This document shows positions 8,950-18,544 of a stretch of 52,524 nucleotides of DNA, piece by piece. Source of the DNA: Comamonadaceae bacterium (lineage in GTDB: Bacteria > Pseudomonadota > Gammaproteobacteria > Burkholderiales > Burkholderiaceae_C). Numbering within the stretch: position 1 is the first letter of the stretch; the number at the start of each line of letters is the position of its first letter. A program made the position numbers and the translations under genes. The notes under the pieces were generated by a model. It did not search any database and had not been told where the DNA came from. It saw only the letters and a list, made by a program, of their open reading frames with translations. The stretch is from the NCBI GenBank assembly GCA_013823485.1, contig PNMF01000004.1, positions 1 through 52,524 of the forward strand, written 5' to 3'.

Positions 8950-9633
8950 ATGACCACCTTCCAACTCACCCGCCGCCTGCTGGCCAGCGCCCTGCTGCTG
9001 CCCTGCCTGGCACTGCCCGCGCTCGCCCAGGACAAGGCGCCTCGCGTCAAGCTCGCCACCAGCCAGGGCGACATCGTGCTGGAGCTCTACCCGGACAAGG
9101 CCCCCCGCACGGTCGAGAACTTCCTGCAGTACGTGCGTGACGGCCACTACGACGGCACCGTCTTCCACCGGGTCATCAGCAACTTCATGATCCAGGGCGG
9201 CGGCTTCGATGCCAAGCTGCAGCAGAAGCCCACCCGCGCACCGGTGCCGCACGAGGGCCAGGAAGCCCTGGCCAAGGGCGGTCCGCGCAACGTCACCGGC
9301 ACCATTGCCATGGCCCGCACCAGCGACCCGCAGTCGGCCACGGCGCAGTTCTTCATCAATGTCAAGGACAACGCCTTCCTCGACCCGACGCCCATTCCGC
9401 CGGGCGATCCGGTGCCGAAGTTCGAGTACCGGGGCCGCACCTACGAGAACGTGCCGCGCGCCAACCTGCTCAATGCCGCCGAGCTGTACGGCTACACCGT
9501 CTTCGGTCGGGTGGTCTCGGGCATGGACGTGGTCAACAAGATCAAGGACACGCCCACCGGCGCTGCCGGCCCCTTCGGCTCGGACGTGCCCCGCACCACC
9601 ATCACCATCACCAAAGCCACCCTGGAGAAATGA
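8950..9633 (+). CDS. ppiA: Periplasmic peptidyl-prolyl cis-trans isomerase (cyclophilin type)
   Basis: 227 aa. A Sec signal peptide (cleavage after ALA near residue 26) leads into a cyclophilin domain with the catalytic [13 protein letters not shown] block and [14 protein letters not shown]. Cyclophilins speed up cis-trans isomerisation at proline bonds, here of exported proteins. An insert around [19 protein letters not shown] near the C-terminal third distinguishes it from the next, cytoplasmic, paralogue. The two genes are adjacent, with 2 bp between stop and start. Confidence 0.93.
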   Translation: MTTFQLTRRLLASALLLPCLALPALAQDKAPRVKLATSQGDIVLELYPDKAPRTVENFLQYVRDGHYDGTVFHRVISNFMIQGGGFDAKLQQKPTRAPVPHEGQEALAKGGPRNVTGTIAMARTSDPQSATAQFFINVKDNAFLDPTPIPPGDPVPKFEYRGRTYENVPRANLLNAAELYGYTVFGRVVSGMDVVNKIKDTPTGAAGPFGSDVPRTTITITKATLEK

Positions 9634-9635
9634 AC

Positions 9636-10142
9636 ATGGCCAATCCGAAAGTTGAACTGCACATCGCCGGCAAGGGCGTCATCACGCTCGAGCTCGACGC
9701 CGAGAAGGCGCCGCTGTGCACCGCCAACTTCCTGTCGTACGTGAACAAGGGCCACTACAACAACACGGTGTTCCACCGCGTGATCCCCGGCTTCATGATC
9801 CAGGGCGGCGGCTTCGAGCCGGGCATGAACCAGAAGCCCACCGATGCCCCGATCAACAACGAGGCCAACAACGGCCTGAAGAACGAGAGCTACACCGTTG
9901 CCATGGCCCGCACCAGCGACCCGCACTCGGCCACGGCACAGTTCTTCATCAACGTGGCCAACAACGGCTTCCTGAACCACACCGCGCCCAGCGCCCAGGG
10001 CTGGGGCTATGCCGTGTTCGGCAAGGTGGTTGCCGGCACCGAGATCGTCAAGCAGATCGAGGGTGTGCCGACCGGCCGCCGCGGCTACCACGACGATGTG
10101 CCGAAGGACGACGTGGTGATCGAAAAGGCCGTGGCCGTCTGA
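9636..10142 (+). CDS. ppiB: Cytoplasmic peptidyl-prolyl cis-trans isomerase B
   Basis: 168-aa cyclophilin without a signal peptide, matching cytosolic PpiB in length. Catalytic motifs [14 protein letters not shown] and the [14 protein letters not shown] block are intact. I choose the ATG at 9636, which has GGAG at good spacing; an ATG at 9630 overlapping the ppiA stop is the alternative and adds two residues. Together with ppiA this is a tandem periplasmic/cytoplasmic cyclophilin pair. Confidence 0.95.
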   Translation: MANPKVELHIAGKGVITLELDAEKAPLCTANFLSYVNKGHYNNTVFHRVIPGFMIQGGGFEPGMNQKPTDAPINNEANNGLKNESYTVAMARTSDPHSATAQFFINVANNGFLNHTAPSAQGWGYAVFGKVVAGTEIVKQIEGVPTGRRGYHDDVPKDDVVIEKAVAV

Positions 10143-10165
10143 CCACCCCGCACCGCCCGAGGTCG

Positions 10166-10969
10166 ATGGATCTGCCGGATCTGCCCGAACTGCAGGCGCC
10201 GGCCGGCTGGCGCACCATCGACATCGTGTCCGACCTGCACCTGCAGGCCGGCGAGCCCGCCACGCACCAGGCCTGGCAGGCTTGCCTGAAACGGGCCGAC
10301 CGGGCCGACGCGCTGTTCATCCTGGGGGATTTTTTCGAGGTCTGGGTCGGTGACGACCTGCTCGATGCCCCCCCGCCCCGCGAGGACACCGCCGACCGGG
10401 CCTTCTGGCGGCACTGCGCCACCGAGCTGCGCAACTTCGCGCGGCGCACACCCACCTTCTTCATCGCCGGCAACCGCGACTTCCTGCTCGGCACCCAGGG
10501 GCTGGCGGCCTGCGGGCTGATCGGCCTCAGCGACCCGACCGTGCTGGTGTTCGCTGGCCGGCGCTGGCTGCTGAGCCATGGCGACGCGCTCTGCCTGGCC
10601 GACACCGACTACATGACCTTCCGCGCCGAGGTGCGGAGCACCGAGTGGCAGCAGGCCTTCCTGGCGCGGCCGCTGGCCGAGCGCGAGGCCACCGCCCGCG
10701 CGCTGCGTGAGCGCAGCGAGGCGCGCAAACGAACCCTGGGGTCCGACCCGGCGCTCTGGGCCGATGTCGATGCCGGTGCCGCCCGGCAATGGCTGGAGCG
10801 GGCCCGGGCCTCGGTGCTGGTGCATGGCCACACGCACCGCCCCGGCGAACACGATCTGGGCCAGGGCCTGCAACGGGTGGTGCTGTCCGACTGGGATGCC
10901 CGCGCCACCCCGCGCCGCGCCGAGGTGCTGCGCCTGACCGCCGAAGGCTGGGAGCGGCGGCCGGCATGA
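10166..10969 (+). CDS. lpxH: UDP-2,3-diacylglucosamine diphosphatase
   Basis: 267-aa calcineurin-like phosphoesterase that cleaves UDP-2,3-diacylglucosamine to lipid X and UMP in lipid A synthesis, at the inner face of the cytoplasmic membrane. The full LpxH metal set is visible: SDLHL, LGDFFEVWVGDD, AGNRDFL, LSHGDALC and VHGHTHRP, giving the Asp/His/Asn ligands of a two-metal centre. The ATG at 10166 puts DLHL about 20 residues in, as usual. It follows ppiB by 23 bp, the common ppiB-lpxH order in Burkholderiales. Confidence 0.95.
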   Translation: MDLPDLPELQAPAGWRTIDIVSDLHLQAGEPATHQAWQACLKRADRADALFILGDFFEVWVGDDLLDAPPPREDTADRAFWRHCATELRNFARRTPTFFIAGNRDFLLGTQGLAACGLIGLSDPTVLVFAGRRWLLSHGDALCLADTDYMTFRAEVRSTEWQQAFLARPLAEREATARALRERSEARKRTLGSDPALWADVDAGAARQWLERARASVLVHGHTHRPGEHDLGQGLQRVVLSDWDARATPRRAEVLRLTAEGWERRPA

Positions 10970-10979
10970 GGAACGCCGC

Positions 10980-11834
10980 ATGGGTCTGATGCAGCGCTGG
11001 GCGCGCCGCTGGCGACGCCCACCCGAGCTGCCCGATGCGCTGTGGTCCGCCGTGCTGGCCGACCTGCCGTTCGTGGCAAGCCGCAACCCCACCGAACTGA
11101 ATCGCCTGCGCGACCTGTGCGGCCACTTCCTGGCCGAGAAGGAATTCCACGGCGCCCATGGCCTGAACGTGACCGACACCATGGCGCTGTCGATTGCGGT
11201 GCAGGCCTGCCTGCCGCTGCTGGGCATGTGCCTGCCCGGCGGACACCCACCCCGCCGGCCCTGCGATCTGCTGGACTGGTACGGCGACTTCGTGGGCATC
11301 GTGGTGCAGCCCGGCGCCGTGCTGGCCCGGCGCGAAGTGCGGGACGCCAGCGGCGTGGTGCACCAGTACACCGAGGCCCTGGCCGGCGAAGCCATGGACG
11401 GCGGGCCGCTGATGCTCAGCTGGGAAGACGTGGCAGCGGCCGGCGAAGTGGCGGAGCGGGGCCACAACCTGGTCATCCACGAGTTCGTGCACAAGATCGA
11501 CATGCACGACATTGCGCTGGGCGACCAGCCCGGCGGCAGCCCGCCGCTGCCCCGGGGCTTTCTGGGCCATGCCCGGGGGGCCGAGGCATCAGCCCACTGG
11601 CAGCGGGTGATGCGCGAAGCCTTTGCGCGCTTCACCGAGGCGGTGAGCCTGGCCGAACGCTTCGGCGGCGAGACGCCCTGGCTCGATGACTACGCGGCCC
11701 ACAGCCCGGCGGAGTTTTTTGCCGTCACCTGCGAAGCGTATTTCGTGAGCCGCGAGCGCTTCGGCGCCGAATTCCCCGAACTGGTGCCGCTGTACGACGG
11801 CCTTTTCCAGGCCGCCGTGTCCCGCCCGCGCTGA
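10980..11834 (+). CDS. mtfA: MtfA-type zinc-dependent peptidase
   Basis: 284-aa M90-family metallopeptidase. The zinc site HEFVHKID (HExxH) and the downstream third-ligand region EFFAVTCEAYF are intact, as is the N-terminal EKEFHGAHGL block. E. coli MtfA is a cytosolic aminopeptidase linked to the glucose-PTS repressor Mlc; whether that link holds here is unknown. It begins 11 bp after lpxH. Its stop TGA abuts the stop of the convergent DUF349 gene in the hexamer TGATCA, with no terminator between them. Confidence 0.93.
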   Translation: MGLMQRWARRWRRPPELPDALWSAVLADLPFVASRNPTELNRLRDLCGHFLAEKEFHGAHGLNVTDTMALSIAVQACLPLLGMCLPGGHPPRRPCDLLDWYGDFVGIVVQPGAVLARREVRDASGVVHQYTEALAGEAMDGGPLMLSWEDVAAAGEVAERGHNLVIHEFVHKIDMHDIALGDQPGGSPPLPRGFLGHARGAEASAHWQRVMREAFARFTEAVSLAERFGGETPWLDDYAAHSPAEFFAVTCEAYFVSRERFGAEFPELVPLYDGLFQAAVSRPR

Positions 11835-14447
11835 TCAGCGCTTGATCAGGGCCTTCAGCACCGCCTGCAGGCGCCGGGCCGCTGCGCCTTCGTGGGCGCT
11901 GCCCAGCACGGCCGCGACATCCTTGCCCCAGGTCTCTGCCGGTGCCGGCGCGTTGCGGCGGGTCAGCAGGGTGAGCTGCAGCAGGCGGCGGTCGCTCAGG
12001 TGCTCGGCGGGCGTCGGCACCTCGGCGGCCATTTCCAGGCGCAGCAGGGTCTCGCCGGACAACGCCGCCGGGCTCTGGCCGAGGGCAGCCGCCCAGGCGT
12101 TGCGGTCGCTGGCCGACACCGCCTTGCCCAGGGCCTGGGCCGCCGGCAGCGCAGCAGCGTCGCGGGTCTGCCAGGCGTGCAGGATCTGGGTCAGCACCTC
12201 GCCGTGGGCCTGCTCGGCCAGCCGGCGCAGCGCCATCTGCGCGGCTTCCTGGGCCTGGCGCTGGGCGCGGAAGGCGGTGTCGCCGAGGCGGGGACCGCGA
12301 GGGGCGCGGTCGTCGCGCTCGAAACGGCCGCCACGGGCATCGCGGAAGTTGTCACGGCCGCCATCGCGGCCACCATCCCGGCGCCCGTCGCGACGGTCAT
12401 CGCGGCGGCCTTGCGGGGCGGCGGGTGCATCACCCCGCTTCTGGCCCGGGCGGTCGTCGCCTCGCATGGCCACCAGCTTGCGGGGGGCAGCAGCAGCGGG
12501 CGCGGCACCCTCGGCAGCGGCTGCGACCGGTTCAGCGGACGCAGCGGTAGCGGCGGTGGCAGCAGTGGCCGCACCGCCCTCTTCCACCGGCGCTGCCAGG
12601 GCCGCTTCGAGCGCGGCCATGGCGCTGCGGATGGCCTGTGCATCGCCCGAGGCACTGGCGGCTTCCAGCGCGCGCGATGCGTCCAGCACCCGCTGGTCGT
12701 GCGCGCTGATGGCTGCGGTCTGGGCCTGACGCTCGCCCGACTTGCGGGCAAACGCGGCGTCGATGGGCTCGCGGAAGGCTTCCCACAGCTTCTGTTCCTG
12801 CTTGCGCTCCAGCGGCACCGCATGGGCCTCGGCCTGCCAGCGCTGCTGCAGCGCCTTGACGGCATCGAGCCGGAGCACCGGGGCAGCCCCCAGCGCAGCG
12901 GCTTCTTCAATGAGGGCCTTGCGGCGGGCCACGCTCTCGGCCTGTGCGGCTTCCAGCCGGGCATGGGCCTCGTGCATGGCGGTCTTCCAGAGCGGCTGGA
13001 TGTCGGCGAAGGCCTTTTCGCTCAGGTGGCCGGCCTCGCGCCAGCGTTCCGAGAAGGCGTGGAGCTCGCGGATCTGGGCTTTCCAGTCGGTGCTCCCGGC
13101 ATGGGCGGCGGTCCATTCCCGGACCGCCTCGATGATGGCCATGCGCTGGCCACGGCTGGCATCGGCCTGGGCACGGACCTGGGTCAGCCAGGCCTCGACC
13201 ACCTTGTAGGCCTGGTTGCAGGCCTCGTCGAAGCGTTTCCACAGGGCATGGTTGGGCTGTCCGCCCTGGTCGGTGGCCTTCCACTGGTCGCGCAGCGTGC
13301 GCAGGGTCTCCTGCATCTTGCGGCCGCCGGGGAGCTGGCCTTCGGGGGCTTGCAGCAAGGCCTCGGCCTTGGCGACCAGCTCTTCGCGGATCTGGTCGGC
13401 GCGCCAGCGTTGCCAGCCTTCGAGCTCGCCGGCCTGGGTCAGCACGGCGTGCACCCGCGCGTCGAGTTCGGGCGGGACGAAGCGGCCATGGGTCTTGAGC
13501 ATGGCGCGCAGCTCGGCGGCGGCCTTGGGCGTGGCCTTGCCGTGGCCCTGGGCCACTTCGGCTTCCAGCGCGGCCAATGCCTTTTCGACTTCGGCGGCCG
13601 CGCGCTGGCGACGCTCCTGCTGCACCTGGGGATCGACCGGCGACTTCTCGGTGCGGCGGTCGGCGGCGGCCTGGGGCTCTTCGCCACGGGCCACCCGGAT
13701 CTCGTCGGCCCAGACCGGCACCGCCGGCAACGGGGCCTGGGGGTCGGCGTCGGCCGCCACCGTGAGGGCCAGGGCGGCCTGGAAAGCATCCCAGACCAGT
13801 TGCAGCTGCTGGCGCGATGCCTCCAGCATGGGCGGGAAGCGGCCTTCCACGCTGGGCCACTGGGCATGGGCCATGAGCTGGTCGACCTGCTGCTGCCACT
13901 GGGCCACGTCACCCTGCAACGCTGCCGCTGCGGCCTGGGCCTCGCGCCAAGGCTTGGTGGACAGCACCTCGATGCGCTGGGCAATGAGCACCGCCGCTTC
14001 GCGCTCGACCTGCACCGCGTGCTGCAGGTCCTCGATGGCCTTGACCCGCTCGGCCAGCTGCTGGCGCAACGTGGCCAGCGGCTCGCGCGACAGCGGCGCA
14101 CCGGCGCGGGCGGCATCGCGTTGCCAGGCCAGTGCATCGGCCAGGTTCAGGCGCGACTGCTCCAGCAGTGCCTGCGCCTTGTCGGTCCACTCGACCGCCG
14201 TCTGCTCCTGGGTCTTCTGGCGCCGGATCTCGTCCAGCCGCTCCTTCAGGGGACGGGCCGCGCCCCGGTCACGGTGCGACAGTTCGCGGAAGACTTCCTG
14301 CATCTGTTCGGCCGACGGATCGGTGGCCAGCCAGTCGCGGACGCGGGCGGTACGCTCGCCCGAGGTGGGGGCCGAGAAGGCGCCACCGGTGAGGGTGTCG
14401 AGCGGATGGGGCGTTGTGGCGGACTTGGGCAGGGACGGCGTGTTCAC
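11835..14447 (-). CDS. DUF349-domain coiled-coil protein
   Basis: 870 aa with a GTG start. Most of it is predicted helical or coiled-coil, with repeated W-x(n)-F/W segments such as LWKRFDEACNQAY and LWEAFREPIDAAFARKSGE that mark DUF349 repeats. An Ala-rich linker (about 620-660) is followed by an Arg/Asp/Gly-rich stretch (about 675-720) built on RDGG/RRD units, which looks disordered and nucleic-acid-binding. A final helical domain follows. The biochemical function of DUF349 is not established to my knowledge. A hairpin and a -10-like GACAAT lie just upstream. Confidence 0.85.
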   Translation of the reverse strand: MNTPSLPKSATTPHPLDTLTGGAFSAPTSGERTARVRDWLATDPSAEQMQEVFRELSHRDRGAARPLKERLDEIRRQKTQEQTAVEWTDKAQALLEQSRLNLADALAWQRDAARAGAPLSREPLATLRQQLAERVKAIEDLQHAVQVEREAAVLIAQRIEVLSTKPWREAQAAAAALQGDVAQWQQQVDQLMAHAQWPSVEGRFPPMLEASRQQLQLVWDAFQAALALTVAADADPQAPLPAVPVWADEIRVARGEEPQAAADRRTEKSPVDPQVQQERRQRAAAEVEKALAALEAEVAQGHGKATPKAAAELRAMLKTHGRFVPPELDARVHAVLTQAGELEGWQRWRADQIREELVAKAEALLQAPEGQLPGGRKMQETLRTLRDQWKATDQGGQPNHALWKRFDEACNQAYKVVEAWLTQVRAQADASRGQRMAIIEAVREWTAAHAGSTDWKAQIRELHAFSERWREAGHLSEKAFADIQPLWKTAMHEAHARLEAAQAESVARRKALIEEAAALGAAPVLRLDAVKALQQRWQAEAHAVPLERKQEQKLWEAFREPIDAAFARKSGERQAQTAAISAHDQRVLDASRALEAASASGDAQAIRSAMAALEAALAAPVEEGGAATAATAATAASAEPVAAAAEGAAPAAAAPRKLVAMRGDDRPGQKRGDAPAAPQGRRDDRRDGRRDGGRDGGRDNFRDARGGRFERDDRAPRGPRLGDTAFRAQRQAQEAAQMALRRLAEQAHGEVLTQILHAWQTRDAAALPAAQALGKAVSASDRNAWAAALGQSPAALSGETLLRLEMAAEVPTPAEHLSDRRLLQLTLLTRRNAPAPAETWGKDVAAVLGSAHEGAAARRLQAVLKALIKR

Positions 14448-14477
14448 GGCGGATCAGGACAGGTGGCGAAGGGGTGC

Positions 14478-14501
14478 TGGCCGCACAGGGGCGTGCGGCC
14501 A
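14478..14501. repeat. Intergenic hairpin between DUF748 and DUF349 genes
   Basis: Perfect 9-bp stem TGGCCGCAC / GTGCGGCCA with loop AGGGGC. There is no U-tract on either strand. It lies downstream of the DUF748 gene and in the predicted leader of the DUF349 gene, so it could attenuate read-through or protect the leader. Confidence 0.6.
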
Positions 14502-14562
14502 AACGCGTATTGTCGCCGCGATCAGCGGGGGTGCGAACCGCTGAAGGCCAGCAGAGCGGGTG

Positions 14563-17500
14563 TCAGCGCGGCGCGAGCTGCAGTTCGGCCTGCGGCTTCC
14601 AGCCGTCGCCCGCCGACTTCAGGCGCGGGGCCCCCAGAAACAGCCGCTCTTCGGGCACCGAACGGGCAGCCAGAAAGTCCTTCACCGCCACCGCGCGGGC
14701 CACGGCCAGCTCGCGCATGGCGTCGTCATTGACCGGCACGGCCGCCATCAGCAGCTTTTCCATGTCGGGCACCGGCAGGTCCTTGGCGATGCCCACCAGG
14801 TTGCGCGGCTTGGCCACGTCGGAGCGGCGGTAGACCTCCTTGAGCAGGTCGGGGTATTCCTGCGCAGACACGCTGACCGCCGCCGGCACGGCCGCGCCGC
14901 TGCGGGCGAGCTGGCGGCGCTTTTCGGCCTGCACCTGCGCGTCCAGACGGGCGCGCTGAAAACCGGCCCGCTCGGCCTCCAGGTCGCTGTGGCCCATGAC
15001 GGTGAGCTGCAGCGCGGGCCGGCTGGTCAGGGCCTTGGCCACCGACTCCAGCTGGCGCTGCCCTTCTTCGCCCAGCGCCGCGCTGCCCGGCGCAAAACCG
15101 ACCTGGCTCATGTCCGGGCCGTCGCTGCCGAAGGCGCCGGCAATCAGCGCGAACGGCGCGGTGATGGCCTTGCCGATGAGGTTGAAGATGAGCTTGACGA
15201 TGATCGGCCCGAGCCGGAACTGCGGGTCGTTCAGCGACCCGCTGACCGGCAGGTTGATGTCGATCACGCCGTTGCGGTCGGCCAGCAGCGCCACCGCCAG
15301 CTTGACCGGCAGGTTGGGCGCGGTGCTGCCCTCGATGCGCTCGCCGAAGCTGAGCTGGTTGAGGATGATCTGGTTGCTGGCGCTGAGCTGGCCATCCGGG
15401 TCGATGCGGTAGGCCAGGTCGACGCTGAGCTTGCCGCGCTCGATGCCGTAACCGGCGTACTTGGCGCTGTAGGGCGAGAGCGGCGGCAGCTCCAGGTCGC
15501 GCACCCGGGCCTGCACGTCGAGCGCCAGCGGACGGGCCAGCGGGTTGATGCGCCCGCCGATGTCGAGCGCCGCCGTGCCTTCGGCCCGGCCCTTGAGCGA
15601 CAGGTCGGCCAGCGCCAGCGGCTGTCCGGGCGCAGCCGGCTGGCTGGCAAAGGCGCTGAGGGTGCCGGTGAGTTCGCTCAGGTTGGCGGTGTAGTTGGGC
15701 CGGATGAAGCGGTCGGAGAACAGCACCCGCCCGTTCACCAGGCTGACCGGGCCGAAGCGGATGTCGGGCGCCGGGCCTGCGGCCACCGGGGGGGTGGCCG
15801 TGGCGGGCGGCGGGGCGTCGGCCGCGGCCGCAGTCTGCGGATCGGCCGAGGTCGGCGGGTTCGCCGGCTTCACCAGCCCCTGCAGGTTGATGCGGCCTTC
15901 CGGGTCGATGATGACCCGGGCAAAGTAATCGCTCAGCACGGTTTCCGCCACCGCCAGCTGCAGGGCCTCGCCGGGCGCGGTCTGCAGCCGGACGCCGCGC
16001 AGCTGCAGCGACTTCCAGGTCAGCAGCTCTTCGGCCGGGGTCAGGCTGTGGGCGCGCAGGTCTTCCAGCGCTGCATCGGCCGCCAGCTTCACCCGCGGGC
16101 CGTTGGCGGCCAGTTCCAGATCGAGCTGGCCACGCAGGCTGGCGTCGGCCCGCAGCAGCTCGACGGCGAGGCGGTCGCCGAAGTACGGCTCCAGCGCGTG
16201 CAGGGGCAGGCGCTCCAGCTGGAGTCGGGTGCGGGCGGCCAGCCCGGCGTCGGCGGCCGGCAGGCGCAAGCTGCCGTTCACATTGATCCGGCCGGGCTCG
16301 CTGGGCCGGTCGGCCACGGCCACCCGGGCCTGCAGGGTCAGCGGCATGTCCGGCTGGCGGGCGGCCAGCGGCGCCAGGTTCTGCAGACGCAAGTCCAGGC
16401 CGGAGACCAGCAGGTCGGCCGGTCGGGCGCCGGCGCGGTCGGTCCAGCGCAGGCCGGCGCGCTCCAGGCGCAGATCGCCCACCGTCACCTGCCATGCGGG
16501 GGCTGCGGTGGCCCGGGCGGGCTCGGTCGGCGGGGTCACAACAGGTTCAGCAGGCGCAGCGGGAGCGAGCGGCGCGCGCAGCCAGGTCTGGAACATCCAG
16601 CGCCCGTCGGCATCCCGTCCGGCCTGCAGGCGGGGCTCGTCCAGCCGCACCGTGCCGATGGCCAGCCGGGCGGCCGGCCAGTCCAGCGCCACATCCGACA
16701 GCTCCAGCGCCTTCCACTGGGCCAGCGGCTGGCGCGCGCCACCCAGGCGCAGGGCCTCCAGGGCCAGCCGGCTGGCCCGCAGCTGGGCGGACATGGGCCG
16801 GTCGGTGGTGGCGGCGGCCCAGTCCAGTGCCAGGTCGGCGCTCAGGCTCCCCGACAGCTCGGGCTGGAGCACCTGCTTCATATAAGGAGCAGCGGCCGAC
16901 AACGGCCAGCCCTGCAGCGACGCCTGCAGCCGCGCCAGGGTGTCGCTGACCTCGCCGCGCACCGACAGGGGGGTGTCGCCCAGGCGGCCGGACAGCTCCA
17001 GCGGCGCAGCGGTCTGCATGGGCCAGGCCACGGCACCGAGGCGGATCTGCAGATCGGCCAGGGCCAGTTCGGCGGCGGGCCGGGTGGTCTGGTCGCGCCA
17101 GTCGATGCGCCCCTGGGTCAGGTCCAGCGACGCCATGCGGAACTGCCATGGGGTGGCCGGAGCGGCGGCCTTCGGGGAAGCGGCCGGCGGCGCCTTCTCC
17201 GGCACCAGCCGGGCGAGCATGCGCTGCAGGTTGGTCTGTCCGGCGGCATCCCGGTCCAGACGCAGGGCCAGCCCCTGCAGGCTGACCGGGCCCAGCGCCA
17301 CCCGGCGGGCCAGCGGCTCCACGCCATCCAGGGCCACCTGCAGGCGCTCCCATCCCAGCCAGGCGCCGTCGGCGGCGCTGCCCGCCTCGGCCACCCGCAA
17401 GCCGGCCACGCCGACCGAGCCGGACAGCCGGACCTGGGGCTGCTCCTTGTGTTCAAAGTCGAGCGTCAGGTCGATGTCGAGCACCCCGGCCAGGGGTCGC

Positions 17501-18285
17501 AGGGGCAGCGAGGCTGGCCAGTAGGGCAGGTAGGGCGCCAGGTCGAAGGCCGGCATGCTCAGCCGGGCCTGGGTGGCATGGGTCTCGGCAAACGGGGTGG
17601 TGCGGGCGCTGGAGTCGAACGCGCTGCCGTTGAGCCGGAAGGCCAGGCGGGGCTGGGTGACCACATCGCGCCGGGACGGCAGGTTGCTCAGGAAGGGAAC
17701 CCCCAGCTCGACACCCTCGATGCGGTGGGTCACACCGACCGGCTGGTCCTCGAAGGTCAGGTCGCCGCCCTGCACTTCCAGGTTGAAGACGGCAAAACGG
17801 GCCGGCTCGGCGGCCGGGTCGGGCGGCGGGCTGGCGGCCCGGATGCGCTCGACGATGTCGTCCACGCTGTAGCGGCCATCGGCGAGATGGCTCACATGGA
17901 TCACCGGGCGCTCGATCCGCAGGGCATCGATCACCGGTGCCAGGCGCAGCAGCGACTGCAGCTCGGCATCGACATGCAGCCGGTCCACCGTGAGCAAGGG
18001 GGCGGCATCGGCCGAGGCACCCGCCACCCGCAGCCCCACCAGATCGACCTCCAGCGACCACGGCCGCACCTGCACCGACTGCAGCGTGACCGCGCGGCCC
18101 AGTGCGTCGGACGCGCGGGACTCGATCTGGGACTTCAGCAGCGGCGGCAGGCCCAGCCACCCGATCAGCCAGAGCAGCAACAGGCCCGCCAGACCGCGCA
18201 CGGCCCAGCGTCGCCAGCGCACCGGCGCATGCCAGGTCTGCTGCCAGAAACCGGAGGAACGGGGATTGGGTGCGGTGGCGGTCAT
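14563..18285 (-). CDS. AsmA-like DUF748-domain envelope protein
   Basis: 1240 aa. One N-terminal membrane helix (LAGLLLLWLIGWLGLPPLL, about 31-49) is followed by a very long periplasmic region of repetitive beta-rich AsmA/TamB-like sequence. The conserved DUF748 core (about 915-1055) includes INPLARPLALDVQARV, GVIDINLPVSGSLNDPQF and the amphipathic FNLIGKAITAPFALIAGAFG. After it comes an OmpA-like segment (GSAALGEEGQRQLESVAKAL, then VMGHSD), typical of this family. Such proteins resemble bridge-like carriers that move phospholipid between membranes; that role is inferred from the fold family. I start at the ATG at 18285, where the membrane helix fits, although the frame is open to 18465. Confidence 0.9.
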   Translation of the reverse strand: MTATAPNPRSSGFWQQTWHAPVRWRRWAVRGLAGLLLLWLIGWLGLPPLLKSQIESRASDALGRAVTLQSVQVRPWSLEVDLVGLRVAGASADAAPLLTVDRLHVDAELQSLLRLAPVIDALRIERPVIHVSHLADGRYSVDDIVERIRAASPPPDPAAEPARFAVFNLEVQGGDLTFEDQPVGVTHRIEGVELGVPFLSNLPSRRDVVTQPRLAFRLNGSAFDSSARTTPFAETHATQARLSMPAFDLAPYLPYWPASLPLRPLAGVLDIDLTLDFEHKEQPQVRLSGSVGVAGLRVAEAGSAADGAWLGWERLQVALDGVEPLARRVALGPVSLQGLALRLDRDAAGQTNLQRMLARLVPEKAPPAASPKAAAPATPWQFRMASLDLTQGRIDWRDQTTRPAAELALADLQIRLGAVAWPMQTAAPLELSGRLGDTPLSVRGEVSDTLARLQASLQGWPLSAAAPYMKQVLQPELSGSLSADLALDWAAATTDRPMSAQLRASRLALEALRLGGARQPLAQWKALELSDVALDWPAARLAIGTVRLDEPRLQAGRDADGRWMFQTWLRAPLAPAAPAEPVVTPPTEPARATAAPAWQVTVGDLRLERAGLRWTDRAGARPADLLVSGLDLRLQNLAPLAARQPDMPLTLQARVAVADRPSEPGRINVNGSLRLPAADAGLAARTRLQLERLPLHALEPYFGDRLAVELLRADASLRGQLDLELAANGPRVKLAADAALEDLRAHSLTPAEELLTWKSLQLRGVRLQTAPGEALQLAVAETVLSDYFARVIIDPEGRINLQGLVKPANPPTSADPQTAAAADAPPPATATPPVAAGPAPDIRFGPVSLVNGRVLFSDRFIRPNYTANLSELTGTLSAFASQPAAPGQPLALADLSLKGRAEGTAALDIGGRINPLARPLALDVQARVRDLELPPLSPYSAKYAGYGIERGKLSVDLAYRIDPDGQLSASNQIILNQLSFGERIEGSTAPNLPVKLAVALLADRNGVIDINLPVSGSLNDPQFRLGPIIVKLIFNLIGKAITAPFALIAGAFGSDGPDMSQVGFAPGSAALGEEGQRQLESVAKALTSRPALQLTVMGHSDLEAERAGFQRARLDAQVQAEKRRQLARSGAAVPAAVSVSAQEYPDLLKEVYRRSDVAKPRNLVGIAKDLPVPDMEKLLMAAVPVNDDAMRELAVARAVAVKDFLAARSVPEERLFLGAPRLKSAGDGWKPQAELQLAPR

Positions 18286-18354
18286 GCGGTGGAGTGTCGC
18301 GCAAGCCGATGAACGGCCACAACCGGGAACACACGCACCAGGAACCCAGCCCCC

Positions 18355-18538
18355 AGAAACAAGAAACCCCGGCAGACCAGGTCTGCCGGGGTTGACGGCG
18401 GGCAACATGCACTTGCCGTCGGTGGGGCTCGGCGGGAGGGTCTGGTCCCGTCGGCCAGGGAGCAAGAGATTGCTCCCGGAGGGGTCCGGTCAGCGGCTGC
18501 ACCGCTTCGGCCGGCTCATGCGTTCCGTGCCGGAACGC
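18355..18538 (-). ncRNA. Candidate structured small RNA, about 184 nt
   Basis: Read on the minus strand, the predicted start at 18538 coincides exactly with a perfect hairpin (stem 18520-18527/18531-18538). Further stems follow in order: 18486-18514 (with inner AGCGG/CCGCT), 18458-18477 (8 bp, 4-base loop), 18430-18453 (8 bp including one G-U), 18394-18420 (GACGGC/GCCGTC), and a 14-bp terminator stem at 18365-18393 followed by a U-rich tract. Unpaired pyrimidine segments ACCCCTCC and GACCCTCC could act as anti-Shine-Dalgarno seeds. No family recognised; it does not look like 6S, tmRNA, SRP or RNase P RNA. The structures are seen; transcription is inferred. Confidence 0.55.
18365..18393 (-). 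terminator. Intrinsic terminator of the candidate sRNA
   Basis: Arms AACCCCGGCAGACC and GGTCTGCCGGGGTT are perfectly complementary over 14 bp around a single A (in practice a 3-5 base loop). On the minus strand the stem runs into TTTCTTGTTTCT, a U-rich tail; the plus-strand side has none. It therefore terminates minus-strand transcription entering from about 18540. Confidence 0.75.
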
Positions 18539-18544
18539 AGCGCC

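Noticed and set aside
11892-14732. 946-codon open frame on the plus strand
   Set aside because: Shadow of the DUF349 gene; Gly/Leu/Gln-rich with no recognisable motif.
14560-18312. 1250-codon open frame on the plus strand
   Set aside because: Antisense shadow of the DUF748 gene: composition is Gln/Gly/His-rich with no domain, a usual by-product of high-GC codon bias.
18355-18538. 6S RNA, suggested by a length near 184 nt
   Set aside because: The RNA is a string of separate hairpins with an intrinsic terminator, not one long rod with a central bubble.
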